Assembly (NCBI GenBank): GCA_050299835.1 | Contig: JBNKWP010000001.1 | Span: forward strand, 248,001-312,000 | Reading direction: 5' to 3' | DNA from: JAJDOD01 sp050299835 | GTDB lineage: Bacteria > Pseudomonadota > Alphaproteobacteria > Rhodobacterales > Rhodobacteraceae | DNA length: 64,000 bases | Shown: in pieces, positions 42,614 through 52,477 of the stretch | Layout of the letters: every line of letters starts with the position of its first letter | Numbering within the stretch: position 1 is the first letter of the stretch | Translations under genes and position numbers: made by a program | The notes under the pieces: generated by a model | What the model was told of the DNA's origin: nothing | Database searches by the model: none | Seen by the model: only the letters and a program-made list of their open reading frames with translations

Positions 42614-43225
42614 GTGCCGGTATTGGACACGCCGTTCCTGGCATTGTTGATCGTGGCCGCCGTGGCTTTTCTGCTGGGCTCCATACCGTTCGGGCTGGTG
42701 ATTGCAAAACTCATGGGGTTGCCCGATCCGCGCACGATCGGATCGAAGAATATCGGCGCGACCAATGTATTACGCACCGGTTCGAAAGGGGCGGCACTGG
42801 CGACGGTCCTGCTGGATGCCGCCAAGGGTCTGGTGGCGGTGCTGCTGGCGCGGGCCTTTGCCGGGGAGGGCGGCGCACAACTTGGCGGGCTGCTGGCCTT
42901 TCTCGGGCATTGTTTCTCCGTCTTCCTTAATTTCAAGGGCGGGAAGGGCGTGGCAACCTTCCTGGGCGCACTTTTCGGGCTGAATTTCTTTCTTGGCGGT
43001 GCGGCCTGCGGGCTTTGGCTTGCGACGTTCATCGTCAGCCGGATCTCCTCGCTCTCAGCTCTGGTGGCCGCGGTTCTGACACCGGTTGTGGCGCTGTTGC
43101 TGGGCATGGGTGAGGCGATGGCCGTTCTGGTGCTGATGGCCGCGATACTGGTCTGGCGGCACCGGGAGAACATTGCCCGGCTTCGCGCAGGCACCGAAGG
43201 CAAGGTGGGATCGCGCCCCGGATGA
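42614..43225 (+). CDS. plsY: Glycerol-3-phosphate acyltransferase PlsY
   Basis: Membrane acyltransferase using acyl-phosphate for the first step of phospholipid synthesis, 203 residues. The three catalytic regions are readable: GSIPFGLVIAKLMG with SKNIGATNVLR, LGHCFSVFLNFKGGKGVATFLG, and WRHRENIARLRAGTE at the C-terminus. The GTG at 42614 is preceded by GGGAGGAG. It overlaps the next small gene by four bases. Confidence 0.96.
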   Translation: MPVLDTPFLALLIVAAVAFLLGSIPFGLVIAKLMGLPDPRTIGSKNIGATNVLRTGSKGAALATVLLDAAKGLVAVLLARAFAGEGGAQLGGLLAFLGHCFSVFLNFKGGKGVATFLGALFGLNFFLGGAACGLWLATFIVSRISSLSALVAAVLTPVVALLLGMGEAMAVLVLMAAILVWRHRENIARLRAGTEGKVGSRPG

Positions 43226-43488
43226 GCGATCATGATGCCTTCGTGGCGGCGTTCGACAGGCTGCCGGTCGGCGGATACGGGGGAAGCTTTCAGGGCAGGC
43301 GGTATCGGATCACCAAGACGGTGATGGTCGCGGGCCGGTCGCAGAAGCTGGAAGCGGAGGAACTGGGCGGCACTGACTGCATCAGTTTCAACCTTTACCG
43401 GCTGGCTAGTGGCGAGGCCCTGCTGAAACCTTGTGAAATGCCGGCGGAGAACGTGACGGAATTCGTGCTGGGCGTCGTCGCGGATTGA
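43222..43488 (+). CDS. Small conserved protein, unknown function
   Basis: An 88-residue soluble protein with GGYGGSFQGRRYRITKTVMVAGRSQKLEAEELGG and ISFNLYRLASGEALLKPCEMPAE, a pattern I associate with uncharacterised small proteins of Rhodobacterales. It is coupled to plsY by ATGA overlap and followed by the glycosylase gene after 31 bases. Confidence 0.7.
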   Translation: MSDHDAFVAAFDRLPVGGYGGSFQGRRYRITKTVMVAGRSQKLEAEELGGTDCISFNLYRLASGEALLKPCEMPAENVTEFVLGVVAD

Positions 43489-43519
43489 AGTTGACCGCAA
43501 GCGGTTCTAGCTTCGCTGC

Positions 43520-44275
43520 ATGGGATACTGGGAAATGAGAGCCGCGCTGGAGTGGCAGGTCGCGATGGGCGCCGATGAGGCGATTTTGGACGCGCCTGTC
43601 GATCGCACGGTCGTTCCCGAACCCCAGCCCGAAGCTCGGGCCGCGATCCCCGAGCCGGTCGTTGTCCCGCAGGTCGATGCGGTTGCCGTGGCGCGGGACC
43701 TGGCGGCAGGGGCCGGGAGCCTTGATGCGCTGCGGGTGGCGATGGAGGGCTATGAGCTTTGCGAGCTGAAGCTGGGCGCACGGCAGCTTGTCTTTGCCGA
43801 TGGCCAACCGGGGGCCCGCGTGATGATCGTGGGAGAAGCGCCGGGACGGGACGAGGATTTGCAGGGCAAGCCCTTTGTCGGCAAGGCAGGCCAGCTTCTG
43901 GACCTGATGTTCAGCCATATCGGGCTGTCGCGGCAGGCCGATGACGCGGGTGCGGCGCTTTACATCACCAATGTCCTGCCGTGGCGGCCGCCGCAGAACC
44001 GCGATCCGAAACCGGAGGAGATGGCGATGATGCTGCCGTTTCTTACGCGGCACGTGGAGCTGATTGACCCGGATTTGATCGTGGCGATGGGCAACCATGC
44101 GTGCCAGGCGCTGCTGGGACGGCGCGGGATCACGCGGCTGAGGGGCAACTGGAGCGAGGCGTTCGGCAAGCCGGTCCTGCCGATGTTCCACCCGGCCTAT
44201 CTGCTCAGGACGCCGGAGGCGAAGCGGGAGGCCTGGGCTGATCTGCTCTCACTGAAGGCGCGGTTGGCCGAATGA
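43520..44275 (+). CDS. Uracil-DNA glycosylase, family-4-like
   Basis: A 251-residue DNA repair protein. The motifs VGEAPGRDEDLQGKPFVGKAGQLLD and the C-terminal MFHPAYLLR match family-4 uracil-DNA glycosylases. The four cysteines that bind the iron-sulfur cluster in that family are mostly absent: the N-terminal CxxC is reduced to ELCELKLG and the VKCRPP region reads LPWRPPQNRDP. There is an Ala/Pro-rich N-terminal extension. It overlaps the phosphoesterase gene by four bases. Confidence 0.85.
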   Translation: MGYWEMRAALEWQVAMGADEAILDAPVDRTVVPEPQPEARAAIPEPVVVPQVDAVAVARDLAAGAGSLDALRVAMEGYELCELKLGARQLVFADGQPGARVMIVGEAPGRDEDLQGKPFVGKAGQLLDLMFSHIGLSRQADDAGAALYITNVLPWRPPQNRDPKPEEMAMMLPFLTRHVELIDPDLIVAMGNHACQALLGRRGITRLRGNWSEAFGKPVLPMFHPAYLLRTPEAKREAWADLLSLKARLAE

Positions 44276-44868
44276 AGATACTGGCGTTTTCAGACCTGCA
44301 TCTGGACGAGGGTGCGGCGCGGGAAATCCTGAGCCGATCTGAAGACGTGGACCTGTTTCTTGGCGTTGGTGATTTTGCGCAGCGTCGAGAGGGCCTTGCG
44401 GGCTATATGGCGCTGTTGGAGCCAATTGCCGAGCGTGCGATCTATGTGCCGGGCAACAACGAGACCGAGGACGAGCTGAGGTCGGCGACTTCGGCCCGAG
44501 TATTGCATGGTGAGGCTGTGACGGTCGGAAACCTGACCGTCGGGGGCATAGGTGGGGCGATTCCGCCGCTGCCTCCTATGCCCTGGGGGTCCTATGACCT
44601 GACTGAGCAAGACGCGGCGCAAAAGCTGGCGGCGATCGGCGCGGCAGATATCCTGATGTCACACTCGCCGCCAAAAGGGGTGGCGGATGTTCTGACGGGC
44701 CGCGGGTCAATCGGGTCGGTGTCGGTTCGGGAAGCGGTTGAACGGCTTGCGCCCCGCTATCTGTTCTGCGGGCATGTACATGACTGTTGGGGGCAAGGTG
44801 GCACAATTGGGGGTACCGAGATACGCAACCTGGGCCCTCGGGGCCTTCTGTTCGAGGTGTCGCCGTGA
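44272..44868 (+). CDS. Calcineurin-type metallophosphoesterase
   Basis: A 198-residue metallophosphoesterase with all core motifs: FSDLHLD (about residue 6), GVGDFAQ (about 31), PGNNE (about 60), MSHSPPKG (about 123) and CGHVHD (about 165). The substrate cannot be deduced. Overlaps on both sides with the glycosylase and LysE-type genes put it in the long plus-strand operon. Confidence 0.88.
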   Translation: MKILAFSDLHLDEGAAREILSRSEDVDLFLGVGDFAQRREGLAGYMALLEPIAERAIYVPGNNETEDELRSATSARVLHGEAVTVGNLTVGGIGGAIPPLPPMPWGSYDLTEQDAAQKLAAIGAADILMSHSPPKGVADVLTGRGSIGSVSVREAVERLAPRYLFCGHVHDCWGQGGTIGGTEIRNLGPRGLLFEVSP

Positions 44869-45482
44869 TTGATCCCATCGTTCTTCTGGCCTTCCTTCCC
44901 GCCGCTCTGGCCCTGAACCTGATGCCGGGGGCTGATATGCTGTTCTGCCTGGCGCAAGGCGCACGCGGCGGGCCGCGCCCGGCGCTGGCGGCCTCGGCGG
45001 GGATATCGACGGGCTCGATGGTGCATGTGACGCTGGCGGGTATGGGGCTGGGCGCGCTGGTGGCCGCCTATCCGGTGGCGTTCGACGTGATCCGCTACGC
45101 GGGCGTGGCCTATCTCCTCTGGCTGGCAGGGCGGACGCTGACCACCCCGCTCGGTGCGGGTGACCGACCTGCCGTGCGACCCTCCCGCGCGTTCCGCGAC
45201 GGGCTGATCGTGAATCTGACCAATCCCAAGGTGATCGTCTTCATTCTTGCTTTCGTGCCGCAATTCGTGGATCCGGCGAACGCCGTGCTGCCGCAGTTCC
45301 TGATCTTCGGCGCGGTGATCGCGCTGGGCGGTTTCGTCATCAACGGGCTGGTGGGCGTCTTCGCCGGCGGCATCGGGCGCAGCATGGCCCGCGATCCCCG
45401 GATCGAGCGGGCGCTGCGCTGGCTTTCGGCCACCATATTCGGCGCTCTGGCCCTGCGCCTTGCATTGGAGCGCCGCGCATGA
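44865..45482 (+). CDS. LysE/RhtB-family amino acid exporter
   Basis: A 205-residue membrane protein with about six helices. The N-terminus LAFLPAALALNLMPGADMLFCLAQGARGGPRPALAASAGISTG and the internal FRDGLIVNLTNPKVIVFILAFVPQFV are typical of LysE/RhtB exporters. The GTG at 44865 overlaps the phosphoesterase stop (GTGA). Confidence 0.92.
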   Translation: MIDPIVLLAFLPAALALNLMPGADMLFCLAQGARGGPRPALAASAGISTGSMVHVTLAGMGLGALVAAYPVAFDVIRYAGVAYLLWLAGRTLTTPLGAGDRPAVRPSRAFRDGLIVNLTNPKVIVFILAFVPQFVDPANAVLPQFLIFGAVIALGGFVINGLVGVFAGGIGRSMARDPRIERALRWLSATIFGALALRLALERRA

Positions 45483-46021
45483 GCCGGATCGACGAGAGCC
45501 TCGAATTTGTCCCGATCCGCATCGCGGTGCTGACGGTCAGCGACACGCGCGGTCTTGAGGACGACCGGTCGGGCGACACGCTGGTCGGGCGGATCGAGGC
45601 GGCGGGGCATGTGCTGGCGGCACGGGATATCGTGACCGATGATCGGGAACTGATCGCGGAGAAGCTGCGCGGCTGGTGCGAGGACCGCGAGGTGGATGTG
45701 ATCATTTCCACCGGCGGCACCGGGCTGACCGGGCGCGACGTGACGGTCGAGGCGCATCGCGACGTCTATGAGAAGGAAATCGAGGCGTTCGGCACGGTGT
45801 TCACCCATGTCTCGATGGCGAAGATCGGTACTTCGGCCGTGCAGTCGAGGGCCTGCGGCGGTGTGGCGAACGGCACCTATCTGTTCGCGCTTCCGGGATC
45901 GCCGGGGGCCTGCAAGGACGCGTGGGACGAAATTCTGGTCTGGCAGCTCGATTACCGGCACCGGCCCTGCAATTTCGTCGAAATTTTACCCAGATTGGAC
46001 GAACATCTGCGACGGAAATGA
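45479..46021 (+). CDS. moaB: Molybdenum cofactor biosynthesis protein MoaB
   Basis: A 180-residue MogA/MoaB-fold protein, implicated in molybdopterin adenylylation. IAVLTVSDTRGLEDDRSGDTLVGRI, IISTGGTGLTGRDVTVEA and LFALPGSPGACKDAWDEIL are the family motifs. It overlaps the LysE-type gene by four bases and is probably the last gene of the overlapping run, 90 bases before the RND pair. Confidence 0.95.
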   Translation: MSRIDESLEFVPIRIAVLTVSDTRGLEDDRSGDTLVGRIEAAGHVLAARDIVTDDRELIAEKLRGWCEDREVDVIISTGGTGLTGRDVTVEAHRDVYEKEIEAFGTVFTHVSMAKIGTSAVQSRACGGVANGTYLFALPGSPGACKDAWDEILVWQLDYRHRPCNFVEILPRLDEHLRRK

Positions 46022-46111
46022 CCACTTCCTGCGTTTATCGGGGATCAGCTTTGCCAAATCCCGGTTAAGACCTACTATCTCAGTGACTTTTTCAGTCTGA
46101 AAGGCAGACCG

Positions 46112-47566
46112 TTGCGCTTCATTCGTCGATCCCTCGTGGGGCTGTTCTTACTGGCCTTGACCTTTGGGTTGATGGTTTTCGCGGGACATTCCGTCTGGCA
46201 GGCGCTGAATGCCCGGATGACTCAGGAAACCCAAAGCCGCCCGGCGCGGGAAAGGGTGTTCGCCGCCAATGTCGTGACATTCGAGCCGGGAACGGTTCAG
46301 CCGGTCCTGACCACCTTCGGCGAGGTCCGGTCGCGGCGGTCGCTGCAACTCAGGGCGTCGAGCGGCGGCGAGGTGGTCTGGCTGTCCGACGCGTTCGAGG
46401 AAGGCGGGTCGGTGTCTGCGGGAGATCTGCTCTTGCGGATCGACCCGGCCGATGCGCAGTCGGCGGTGGATACCGCGCGGGCGGACCGATCCGACGCGGA
46501 AGCGGAATTGCGCGATGCGGAGCGGACGCTGGTTCTGAACAGGGATGAGATCCTTGCCGCCGAAGACCAGGTGCGCCTGAGAGAGAATGCGCTGACGCGG
46601 CAGCAGGACCTGCTGGCGCGCGGGGTCGGGTCGCAGGCGGCGGTGGAGACGGCGGAACTGGCGCTTTCGTCAGCGAACCAGTCTCTGCTGTCGCAGCGCC
46701 AGTCGCTGGCCAGTACCGAGGCGCGGATCGACCAGGCGAAGACGGCGCTGCAACGGCGCGAGATTGCATTGAGCGAAGCGGAGCGGCGGCTGGCGAATAC
46801 GGAGGTTCACGCGGAGTTCTCCGGCACGCTCAACAACGTGCAGATCGTCGAGGGCGGTTTGGTCAGCGCCAATGAGACACTGGCAGAGCTGATCGACCCG
46901 GCGGCGCTGGAAGTGTCGTTTCGGCTTTCGACGCCGCAATATGCGCGCTTCGTGACCGATAACGGGCAGGTGGCCGGGGCGGAAGTGACGGCGAGCATCG
47001 ACATCCTTGGCGTGAACCTTGAAGCGGCGGGACGCATCAGCCGCGAAAGCGGGGCTGTGGCGACCGGCCAGACGGGGCGGTTACTGTTCGCAAGGCTGGA
47101 AGAGGCGCCGGGGTTCCGGCCCGGCGATTTCGTGACGGTGAAGATCAGTGAACCTCCGCTGGAGCGGGTGGCGCGGGTGCCCGCGACCGCCGTCGATGCG
47201 GGCGGAACGGTGCTGGTGGTGGGCGAGGAAGACCGGCTGGAGGTCGCGGATGTCGAGGTGCTGAGGCGCGAGGGCGATGACGTACTGATCCGCGCGCGCG
47301 GTCTGGCCGGGCGGGAGATCGTCTCCGAACGCTCGCCGCTTCTTGGCGCGGGGATTCGAATCCGCCCGATCCGCCCCGACGCCGCCAATGAGCCGGAAGA
47401 AGAAAAGTTCGTCGAACTCGATCCCGAACGCAGGGCACGGCTTGTCAGATTCGTGGAAGGCAACCAGTTCATGCCGGATGAGGCCAAGGCCCGTGTGCTG
47501 GCGCGTCTGAAGGAGGACCGGGTGCCTGCCGAGATCGTGGAACGTATCGAGAGCCGGATGAACTGA
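46112..47566 (+). CDS. RND efflux periplasmic adaptor (HlyD family)
   Basis: A 484-residue membrane-fusion protein. An N-terminal membrane anchor (LVGLFLLALTFGLMVFAG) is followed by a barrel-sandwich half (GEVRSRRSLQLRASSGGEV), a long coiled-coil hairpin rich in Ala/Glu/Arg (about residues 120-235) and beta-barrel domains. The start is a TTG at 46112 with AAAGGCAG upstream. It lies 19 bases before the RND pump gene. Confidence 0.9.
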   Translation: MRFIRRSLVGLFLLALTFGLMVFAGHSVWQALNARMTQETQSRPARERVFAANVVTFEPGTVQPVLTTFGEVRSRRSLQLRASSGGEVVWLSDAFEEGGSVSAGDLLLRIDPADAQSAVDTARADRSDAEAELRDAERTLVLNRDEILAAEDQVRLRENALTRQQDLLARGVGSQAAVETAELALSSANQSLLSQRQSLASTEARIDQAKTALQRREIALSEAERRLANTEVHAEFSGTLNNVQIVEGGLVSANETLAELIDPAALEVSFRLSTPQYARFVTDNGQVAGAEVTASIDILGVNLEAAGRISRESGAVATGQTGRLLFARLEEAPGFRPGDFVTVKISEPPLERVARVPATAVDAGGTVLVVGEEDRLEVADVEVLRREGDDVLIRARGLAGREIVSERSPLLGAGIRIRPIRPDAANEPEEEKFVELDPERRARLVRFVEGNQFMPDEAKARVLARLKEDRVPAEIVERIESRMN

Positions 47567-47585
47567 AGCGATTGGAGATCGAGGC

Positions 47586-50500
47586 ATGGCGCGGGATCTG
47601 AGCAGGGCGGCGGGTGGCGTACTGTCGTATTTCGTCCGGCACGCGACGGCGGCGAACCTGTTGCTGCTTCTCCTGTTGCTCTCGGGTCTCTATGCGGCAC
47701 CGCAGATGCGGGCGCAGTTCTTTCCCGATGTGATCATCGATGACGTCGATGTGCAGGTGCGGTGGGACGGTGCCGGGGCGGGCGATGTCGATGCCGCCAT
47801 CGTCCAGGTGCTGGAGCCGGACCTGCAAGCGGTCGAAGGGGTGACGGAAACCTCGGCGAGATCGCGTGAGGGTTCGGCCTCGATCACCTTGGAATTCGAA
47901 CCGGGCTGGGACATGGCCCAGGCGCAGGAAGACGTTCAGACCGCGCTCGATGCGGTAAACAATCTGCCCTCGGATGCCGAAGATCCCGAGATCCGGCGCG
48001 GACGCTGGTCGGACCGGGTGACCGATGTGGTGATCCGGGGGCCGGTTGGCGTCGATCAGCTAGCCAATTTTGCCGATGAGTTCGTCTCGCGCCTTTTTGC
48101 CGAAGGGATCACGCGGACCACGATCCGGGGCCTTGCCGCGCCGGAGACGATTGTAGAGGTGACCTCGCTCGACCTGATCCGGCATGACCTGACCATGCAG
48201 CAGATTGCCAGCGCCATCGCGGCGGAGGCGGAGGCCAATCCGGCGGGCGATGTCTCAGGCGCGCAACGTGTTCGGACCGGGGTGGCGAAACGGTCGGCGG
48301 ACCAGATCAAGGATATCGTGCTGCGGTCAGGCGATGCCGGAACCCAGTTGACCATCGGTGACGTGGCGCAGGTGCGCGTCGAGGGCGTGGATCGCGACCG
48401 GGCCTATTTCGTCGGTCCTGACCCCGCGATCTCGATCCGGGTCGACCGGTCTGCCAGCGGCGATGCGATCCGGATGCAGCGCGCCGTGGAAGCCGTGGCC
48501 GAGGAGATGCAGCTGTCCTTGCCGAACGGTGTCGAGATCTCTCTGATCCGCACCCTGGCGGAGGATATCACGGCGCGGCTGAACATCCTGCTGGATAATG
48601 GTTTGATGGGTCTTGGGCTGGTGGTGCTGCTTCTGTTCCTGTTCCTCAACGCGCGAACGGCCTTCTGGGTCGCGGCGGGTATTCCGGTGGCAATGACGGC
48701 AGCCATCGCGATCATGTTCTGGGCCGGCATGACCCTCAACATGATCTCGCTCTTCGCGCTGATCATCACGCTGGGGATCGTGGTGGACGACGCCATCGTG
48801 GTGGGCGAACATGCCGATTTTCGTGCCCGCAGGCTGGGCGAGGATCCGGCGACAGCCGCGGAGAATGCCGCGCGGCGGATGTTCACGCCGGTCTTCTCAG
48901 CGACGCTGACGACGATCATCGCGTTTTTCGCTCTTGTCGCCATCGGCGGGCGTTTCGGCGACCTGATCCTGGAGATCCCTTTTACCGTGATCGTCGTTCT
49001 GATCGCCTCTCTGGCGGAGTGCTTCCTGATCCTGCCGCATCACATGAAGCATGCTTTGACCCACACGGCCAAGGAACACTGGTATGACTGGCCGTCGCGT
49101 CAGGTGAACAAGGGGTTCCGCTGGGTGCGGGAGACTCTGTTCCGCCCCTTCATCGCGGGCGTGATCTGGGCGCGATATCCGGTGATGGGGCTGGTGTTCG
49201 TCGTGCTGGCCAGCCAGGTGAATTTGTTCATCTCGGGCGACGTGCAATGGCGGTTCTTCAATTCGCCCGAGCGCGGATCGGTCACCGGCAATTTCGCGAT
49301 GGTGCCGGGGGCGTCGCGGGACGACACTTATGACTTCATGCGCACGTTGCAGACGACGGTGGAGGAACTCGGGGCCAAATACGATGCGGAACACGGCACC
49401 AACCCGATCAAATTCGCCCTGGCGGAAATCGGTGGCACCTCAGGGCGAGGTCTGTCCGGGCAGGAGACGAAGGAGAGCTATCAGCTTGGCTCCATCGCTA
49501 TCGAATTGATCGACGCCGATCTCAGGCCCTATTCCAGTTTTGCCTTCGTGGCCGAGTTGCAGGATGCCGTGCCGCGCCACCCGATGCTGGAAACGGTCAG
49601 CTTCAGGGGCTGGCGGTCCGGTCCCGGCGGCGATGCCATCGACGTGGAATTGTCGGGCGCGAACGCGGAAACGCTGAAAGATGCGGCAGAGGCTTTGAAA
49701 GCCCGTCTGGCGCAGTTCAGCGAGATTTCGGCGCTGGAGGATTCGCTCTCCTACGACAAGGAGGAGCTGATCCTTCAGCTAACCCCGCAAGGTCAGGCGC
49801 TGGGGCTGACCATCGACGATCTGGGCAGCACGCTTCGCGCCCGGTTGAACGGGATCGAGGCGGCGACCTATCCCGACGGTCCCCGGTCTGCCTCCATCCG
49901 GGTCGAGTTGCCGGCGAGCGAATTGACGGCCGATTTCCTCGACCGGCTCCTGATCCGCACCGGGCCGGGCGGGACGGGAGAGGGCACCTTCGTGCCGCTG
50001 GCCGATATCGTGACGGTGGAGCGCCAGACCGGGTTCTCGGTCATCCGGCGGGAAAACGGGGTGCAGGTGATCTCCGTCACCGGGGATATCTCGGAGGACA
50101 ATGCCGATCGCGCGGCCGAGATCCAAGCCGCCCTGACCGACAGCATCCTGCCCAAGCTTGAGGAAGATTTCGGGATCTCGACCTACACGGCGGGGCTGGC
50201 AGAGCAGGAGCGGGACTTCCTGTCCGATGCCGCGACCGGGCTGGTTCTGTGCCTTGCGGGCATTTACCTGACGCTGTCCTGGGTCTTCGCAAGCTGGTCG
50301 CGGCCCTTCGTGGTCATGGCGATCATCCCCTTCGGGTTGGTCGGCGCGATCTGGGGGCACTACCTGTGGGAGGTGCCGCTTTCGATGTTCTCGGTCGTGG
50401 GCCTGATCGGCATGGTGGGCATTATCATCAACGACAGTATCGTGCTGGTGACGACGATCGACGAATACGCGGAGGATCGGGGGCTGTTCCCGGCCATCGT

Positions 50501-50975
50501 GGATGCGGCGGCTGACCGGCTGCGTCCGGTGTTCCTGACGACGGCCACCACGGTGCTGGGTCTTGCCCCGCTTCTGTACGAGACCTCCCAGCAGGCGCAG
50601 TTCCTGCGACCGACAGTGATCACGCTGACCTATGGACTGGGCTTCGGGCTGGTGCTGGTGCTTATGGTCGTTCCCGCGCTTCTGGCCATCGGGCATGACG
50701 TGGGACGCAACGCGCGTTCGTTCCGCAGGGCCCTGGCGCAGAATGGACGGGTGCCGGGGATGGCCGGTCTGCTCGGCGTGGGCGTTGCCGGGGTGGTGGC
50801 ACTGTTCGCCCTGACACTGGGCGCGGTCATGGTGAATGGAGCCATGCCCGAAGTGCTGGGCGGTGTCGCGTCAATGCCAATGGCGCTTGGCCTGTTCACG
50901 ATAGGCGTCGCGGTCTGGACCTTTGTCCTGTGGGTCCTCGCCAGCCTTCGCTTCGCTGTGGCGCGCCGGACCTAA
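47586..50975 (+). CDS. RND-family efflux transporter (AcrB-like)
   Basis: A 1129-residue inner-membrane proton-driven pump. Helix 1 and GLYAAPQMRAQFFPDV, then ALIITLGIVVDDAIVVGEHADFRARR (with the proton-relay Asp-Asp in helix 4) and VGLIGMVGIIINDSIVLVTTIDEYAEDRG in the second half are typical, along with PVFLTTATTVLGLAPLL. A C-terminal extension of about 70 residues adds further hydrophobic segments. It is paired with the upstream adaptor; no outer-membrane channel gene is adjacent. Its end overlaps the convergent gene by four bases. Confidence 0.95.
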   Translation: MARDLSRAAGGVLSYFVRHATAANLLLLLLLLSGLYAAPQMRAQFFPDVIIDDVDVQVRWDGAGAGDVDAAIVQVLEPDLQAVEGVTETSARSREGSASITLEFEPGWDMAQAQEDVQTALDAVNNLPSDAEDPEIRRGRWSDRVTDVVIRGPVGVDQLANFADEFVSRLFAEGITRTTIRGLAAPETIVEVTSLDLIRHDLTMQQIASAIAAEAEANPAGDVSGAQRVRTGVAKRSADQIKDIVLRSGDAGTQLTIGDVAQVRVEGVDRDRAYFVGPDPAISIRVDRSASGDAIRMQRAVEAVAEEMQLSLPNGVEISLIRTLAEDITARLNILLDNGLMGLGLVVLLLFLFLNARTAFWVAAGIPVAMTAAIAIMFWAGMTLNMISLFALIITLGIVVDDAIVVGEHADFRARRLGEDPATAAENAARRMFTPVFSATLTTIIAFFALVAIGGRFGDLILEIPFTVIVVLIASLAECFLILPHHMKHALTHTAKEHWYDWPSRQVNKGFRWVRETLFRPFIAGVIWARYPVMGLVFVVLASQVNLFISGDVQWRFFNSPERGSVTGNFAMVPGASRDDTYDFMRTLQTTVEELGAKYDAEHGTNPIKFALAEIGGTSGRGLSGQETKESYQLGSIAIELIDADLRPYSSFAFVAELQDAVPRHPMLETVSFRGWRSGPGGDAIDVELSGANAETLKDAAEALKARLAQFSEISALEDSLSYDKEELILQLTPQGQALGLTIDDLGSTLRARLNGIEAATYPDGPRSASIRVELPASELTADFLDRLLIRTGPGGTGEGTFVPLADIVTVERQTGFSVIRRENGVQVISVTGDISEDNADRAAEIQAALTDSILPKLEEDFGISTYTAGLAEQERDFLSDAATGLVLCLAGIYLTLSWVFASWSRPFVVMAIIPFGLVGAIWGHYLWEVPLSMFSVVGLIGMVGIIINDSIVLVTTIDEYAEDRGLFPAIVDAAADRLRPVFLTTATTVLGLAPLLYETSQQAQFLRPTVITLTYGLGFGLVLVLMVVPALLAIGHDVGRNARSFRRALAQNGRVPGMAGLLGVGVAGVVALFALTLGAVMVNGAMPEVLGGVASMPMALGLFTIGVAVWTFVLWVLASLRFAVARRT

Positions 50976-51739
50976 CTGCAGCCCCGCATCTCGATCGCCC
51001 TGCCGTCGCCGATCAGGGTCATGCGAACGGTGCTGCGGGACAAGGCGAAGGGCTGGGCGTTCGGAGGCACCATCTCGACCTCGGCGACCACGGTCCCGCC
51101 CTGTTGAGTCGTCTCGGATTCCGAAACCCAGACATTCGGGTCATCGGTTTCGATCACCGCGATGTCCGCCTTGAACCGGGCCTCTTTCGTGTGCGCCTGA
51201 AAGCGGAGACCATCGGAAATCGGAGCGATCTTGCACGCGAACCGGCCTCCTCGAATGGGCTGACGTTCCAGACTTGCGCCGATCCCGGCATCGTAGGCCC
51301 CCTTTGCGGGGAGCGTGACGGCAAGGCGCAGGGTCATCGGAATGCAGACTTCCTCGCACACGCCGATCTCCACCTCTGCCCTTATCCTGACCGGCTTTGA
51401 GGCATCGCGGGCGGTGACGATGAGCGGGAGGATCACGTCTCGGTCATAGCCGATTGCGCGGATTCCGTTCTGATCCATCACCTTGGGCACAGGATAGCGC
51501 ACCTCCACATGGGCCAGGTTCTGCGAGCCGGACCAGTTGAAGCGGGGCGGAATGCCGCCCGATCCGGGCGCGCGCCAATAGGTCTTCCAGCCCGGCTCAA
51601 GATCGAGGGAAAGACCCGCCATATGGCTGCCATCGGCTTCCCGCCATCCCGGCAGGAGGTCACCCCGAACGGGCAGATTGGCTGTCTGTGCGAACACGGG
51701 CGAAGCCAGAAAAACGAGGGATGCGAGAAACTTGAACAT
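50972..51739 (-). CDS. DsbD N-terminal-domain-like periplasmic protein
   Basis: A 255-residue exported protein with signal peptide (FLASLVFLASPVFA before QTANL). It contains SLDLEPGWKTYWRAPGSGGIPPRFNW and the Cys motif VGVCEEVCIPMTLRLAV-like segment (GVCEEVCIPM) found in DsbD/ScsB N-terminal domains. The membrane and thioredoxin domains of full DsbD are absent. It may receive electrons from, or bind, another thiol protein. It is divergent from algH. Confidence 0.82.
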   Translation of the reverse strand: MFKFLASLVFLASPVFAQTANLPVRGDLLPGWREADGSHMAGLSLDLEPGWKTYWRAPGSGGIPPRFNWSGSQNLAHVEVRYPVPKVMDQNGIRAIGYDRDVILPLIVTARDASKPVRIRAEVEIGVCEEVCIPMTLRLAVTLPAKGAYDAGIGASLERQPIRGGRFACKIAPISDGLRFQAHTKEARFKADIAVIETDDPNVWVSESETTQQGGTVVAEVEMVPPNAQPFALSRSTVRMTLIGDGRAIEMRGCS

Positions 51740-51789
51740 GGCATCCCAGTATCCCGCAGGCCGGGCATCTGGGAAATCACATTCCGGTA

Positions 51790-52422
51790 ATGCTTCGTGA
51801 TTGTGGCATGATGTCCCTTGATGTGTCGCCGAAAAACGCCAAGTTTCCTGCCATGGTACAGGATGTGACCTCGCTTGACGGCCAGCTTCTGATCGCGATG
51901 CCCGGTATGGGTGACCCCCGGTTCGAGAAGAGCGTGATTTTTCTATGCGCCCATTCCGAGGAAGGGGCGCTGGGACTGATTGTGAACAAACCGTCGCGGG
52001 AGATCCGCTTCTCCAATCTGCTGGAACAGCTCGATTTGGAGGTCGGCGACACCTCGCGCGATATCCGGGTGCATTTCGGCGGACCCGTTGAAAACGAACG
52101 CGGATTCGTGCTCCACAGCGCCGATTATGCCGCCGAAGCGGCGACGTTGAGGGTCAGCGACAAGTTCGGCATGACGGCGACGTTGGATGTGCTGGAGGAC
52201 ATTGCCAAGGGCAACGGTCCGTCTATGGCGCTGCTGGCGCTGGGCTATTCCGGCTGGGGTCCGGGGCAGCTTGAGGATGAGATCCTGCAGAATGGCTGGC
52301 TGACCTGCGAGGCGAACGACTCGCTCGTCTTCGGGACCGATGACGATCACAAGTGGGCGGCGGCGCTCAAAACGCTGGGAGTCGACCCCCTGACGCTGTC
52401 CTCCACCGCCGGACACGCCTGA
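51790..52422 (+). CDS. AlgH/YqgE family protein (UPF0301)
   Basis: A protein of up to 210 residues; the family core starts at LDGQLLIAMPGMGDPRFEKSVIFLCAHSEEGALGLIVNKP and includes VHFGGPVENERGFVLHS and ALGYSGWGPGQLEDEI. No start has a clear ribosome binding site; ATGs at 51790, 51808 and 51853 are all possible and the first is used here. The family is widespread and of unresolved function. Confidence 0.92.
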   Translation: MLRDCGMMSLDVSPKNAKFPAMVQDVTSLDGQLLIAMPGMGDPRFEKSVIFLCAHSEEGALGLIVNKPSREIRFSNLLEQLDLEVGDTSRDIRVHFGGPVENERGFVLHSADYAAEAATLRVSDKFGMTATLDVLEDIAKGNGPSMALLALGYSGWGPGQLEDEILQNGWLTCEANDSLVFGTDDDHKWAAALKTLGVDPLTLSSTAGHA

Positions 52423-52477
52423 GAACGCAACTTTTCGGAAAATTCGGTTAACGGCCCTGTTTTACAGGGATTCGCCA

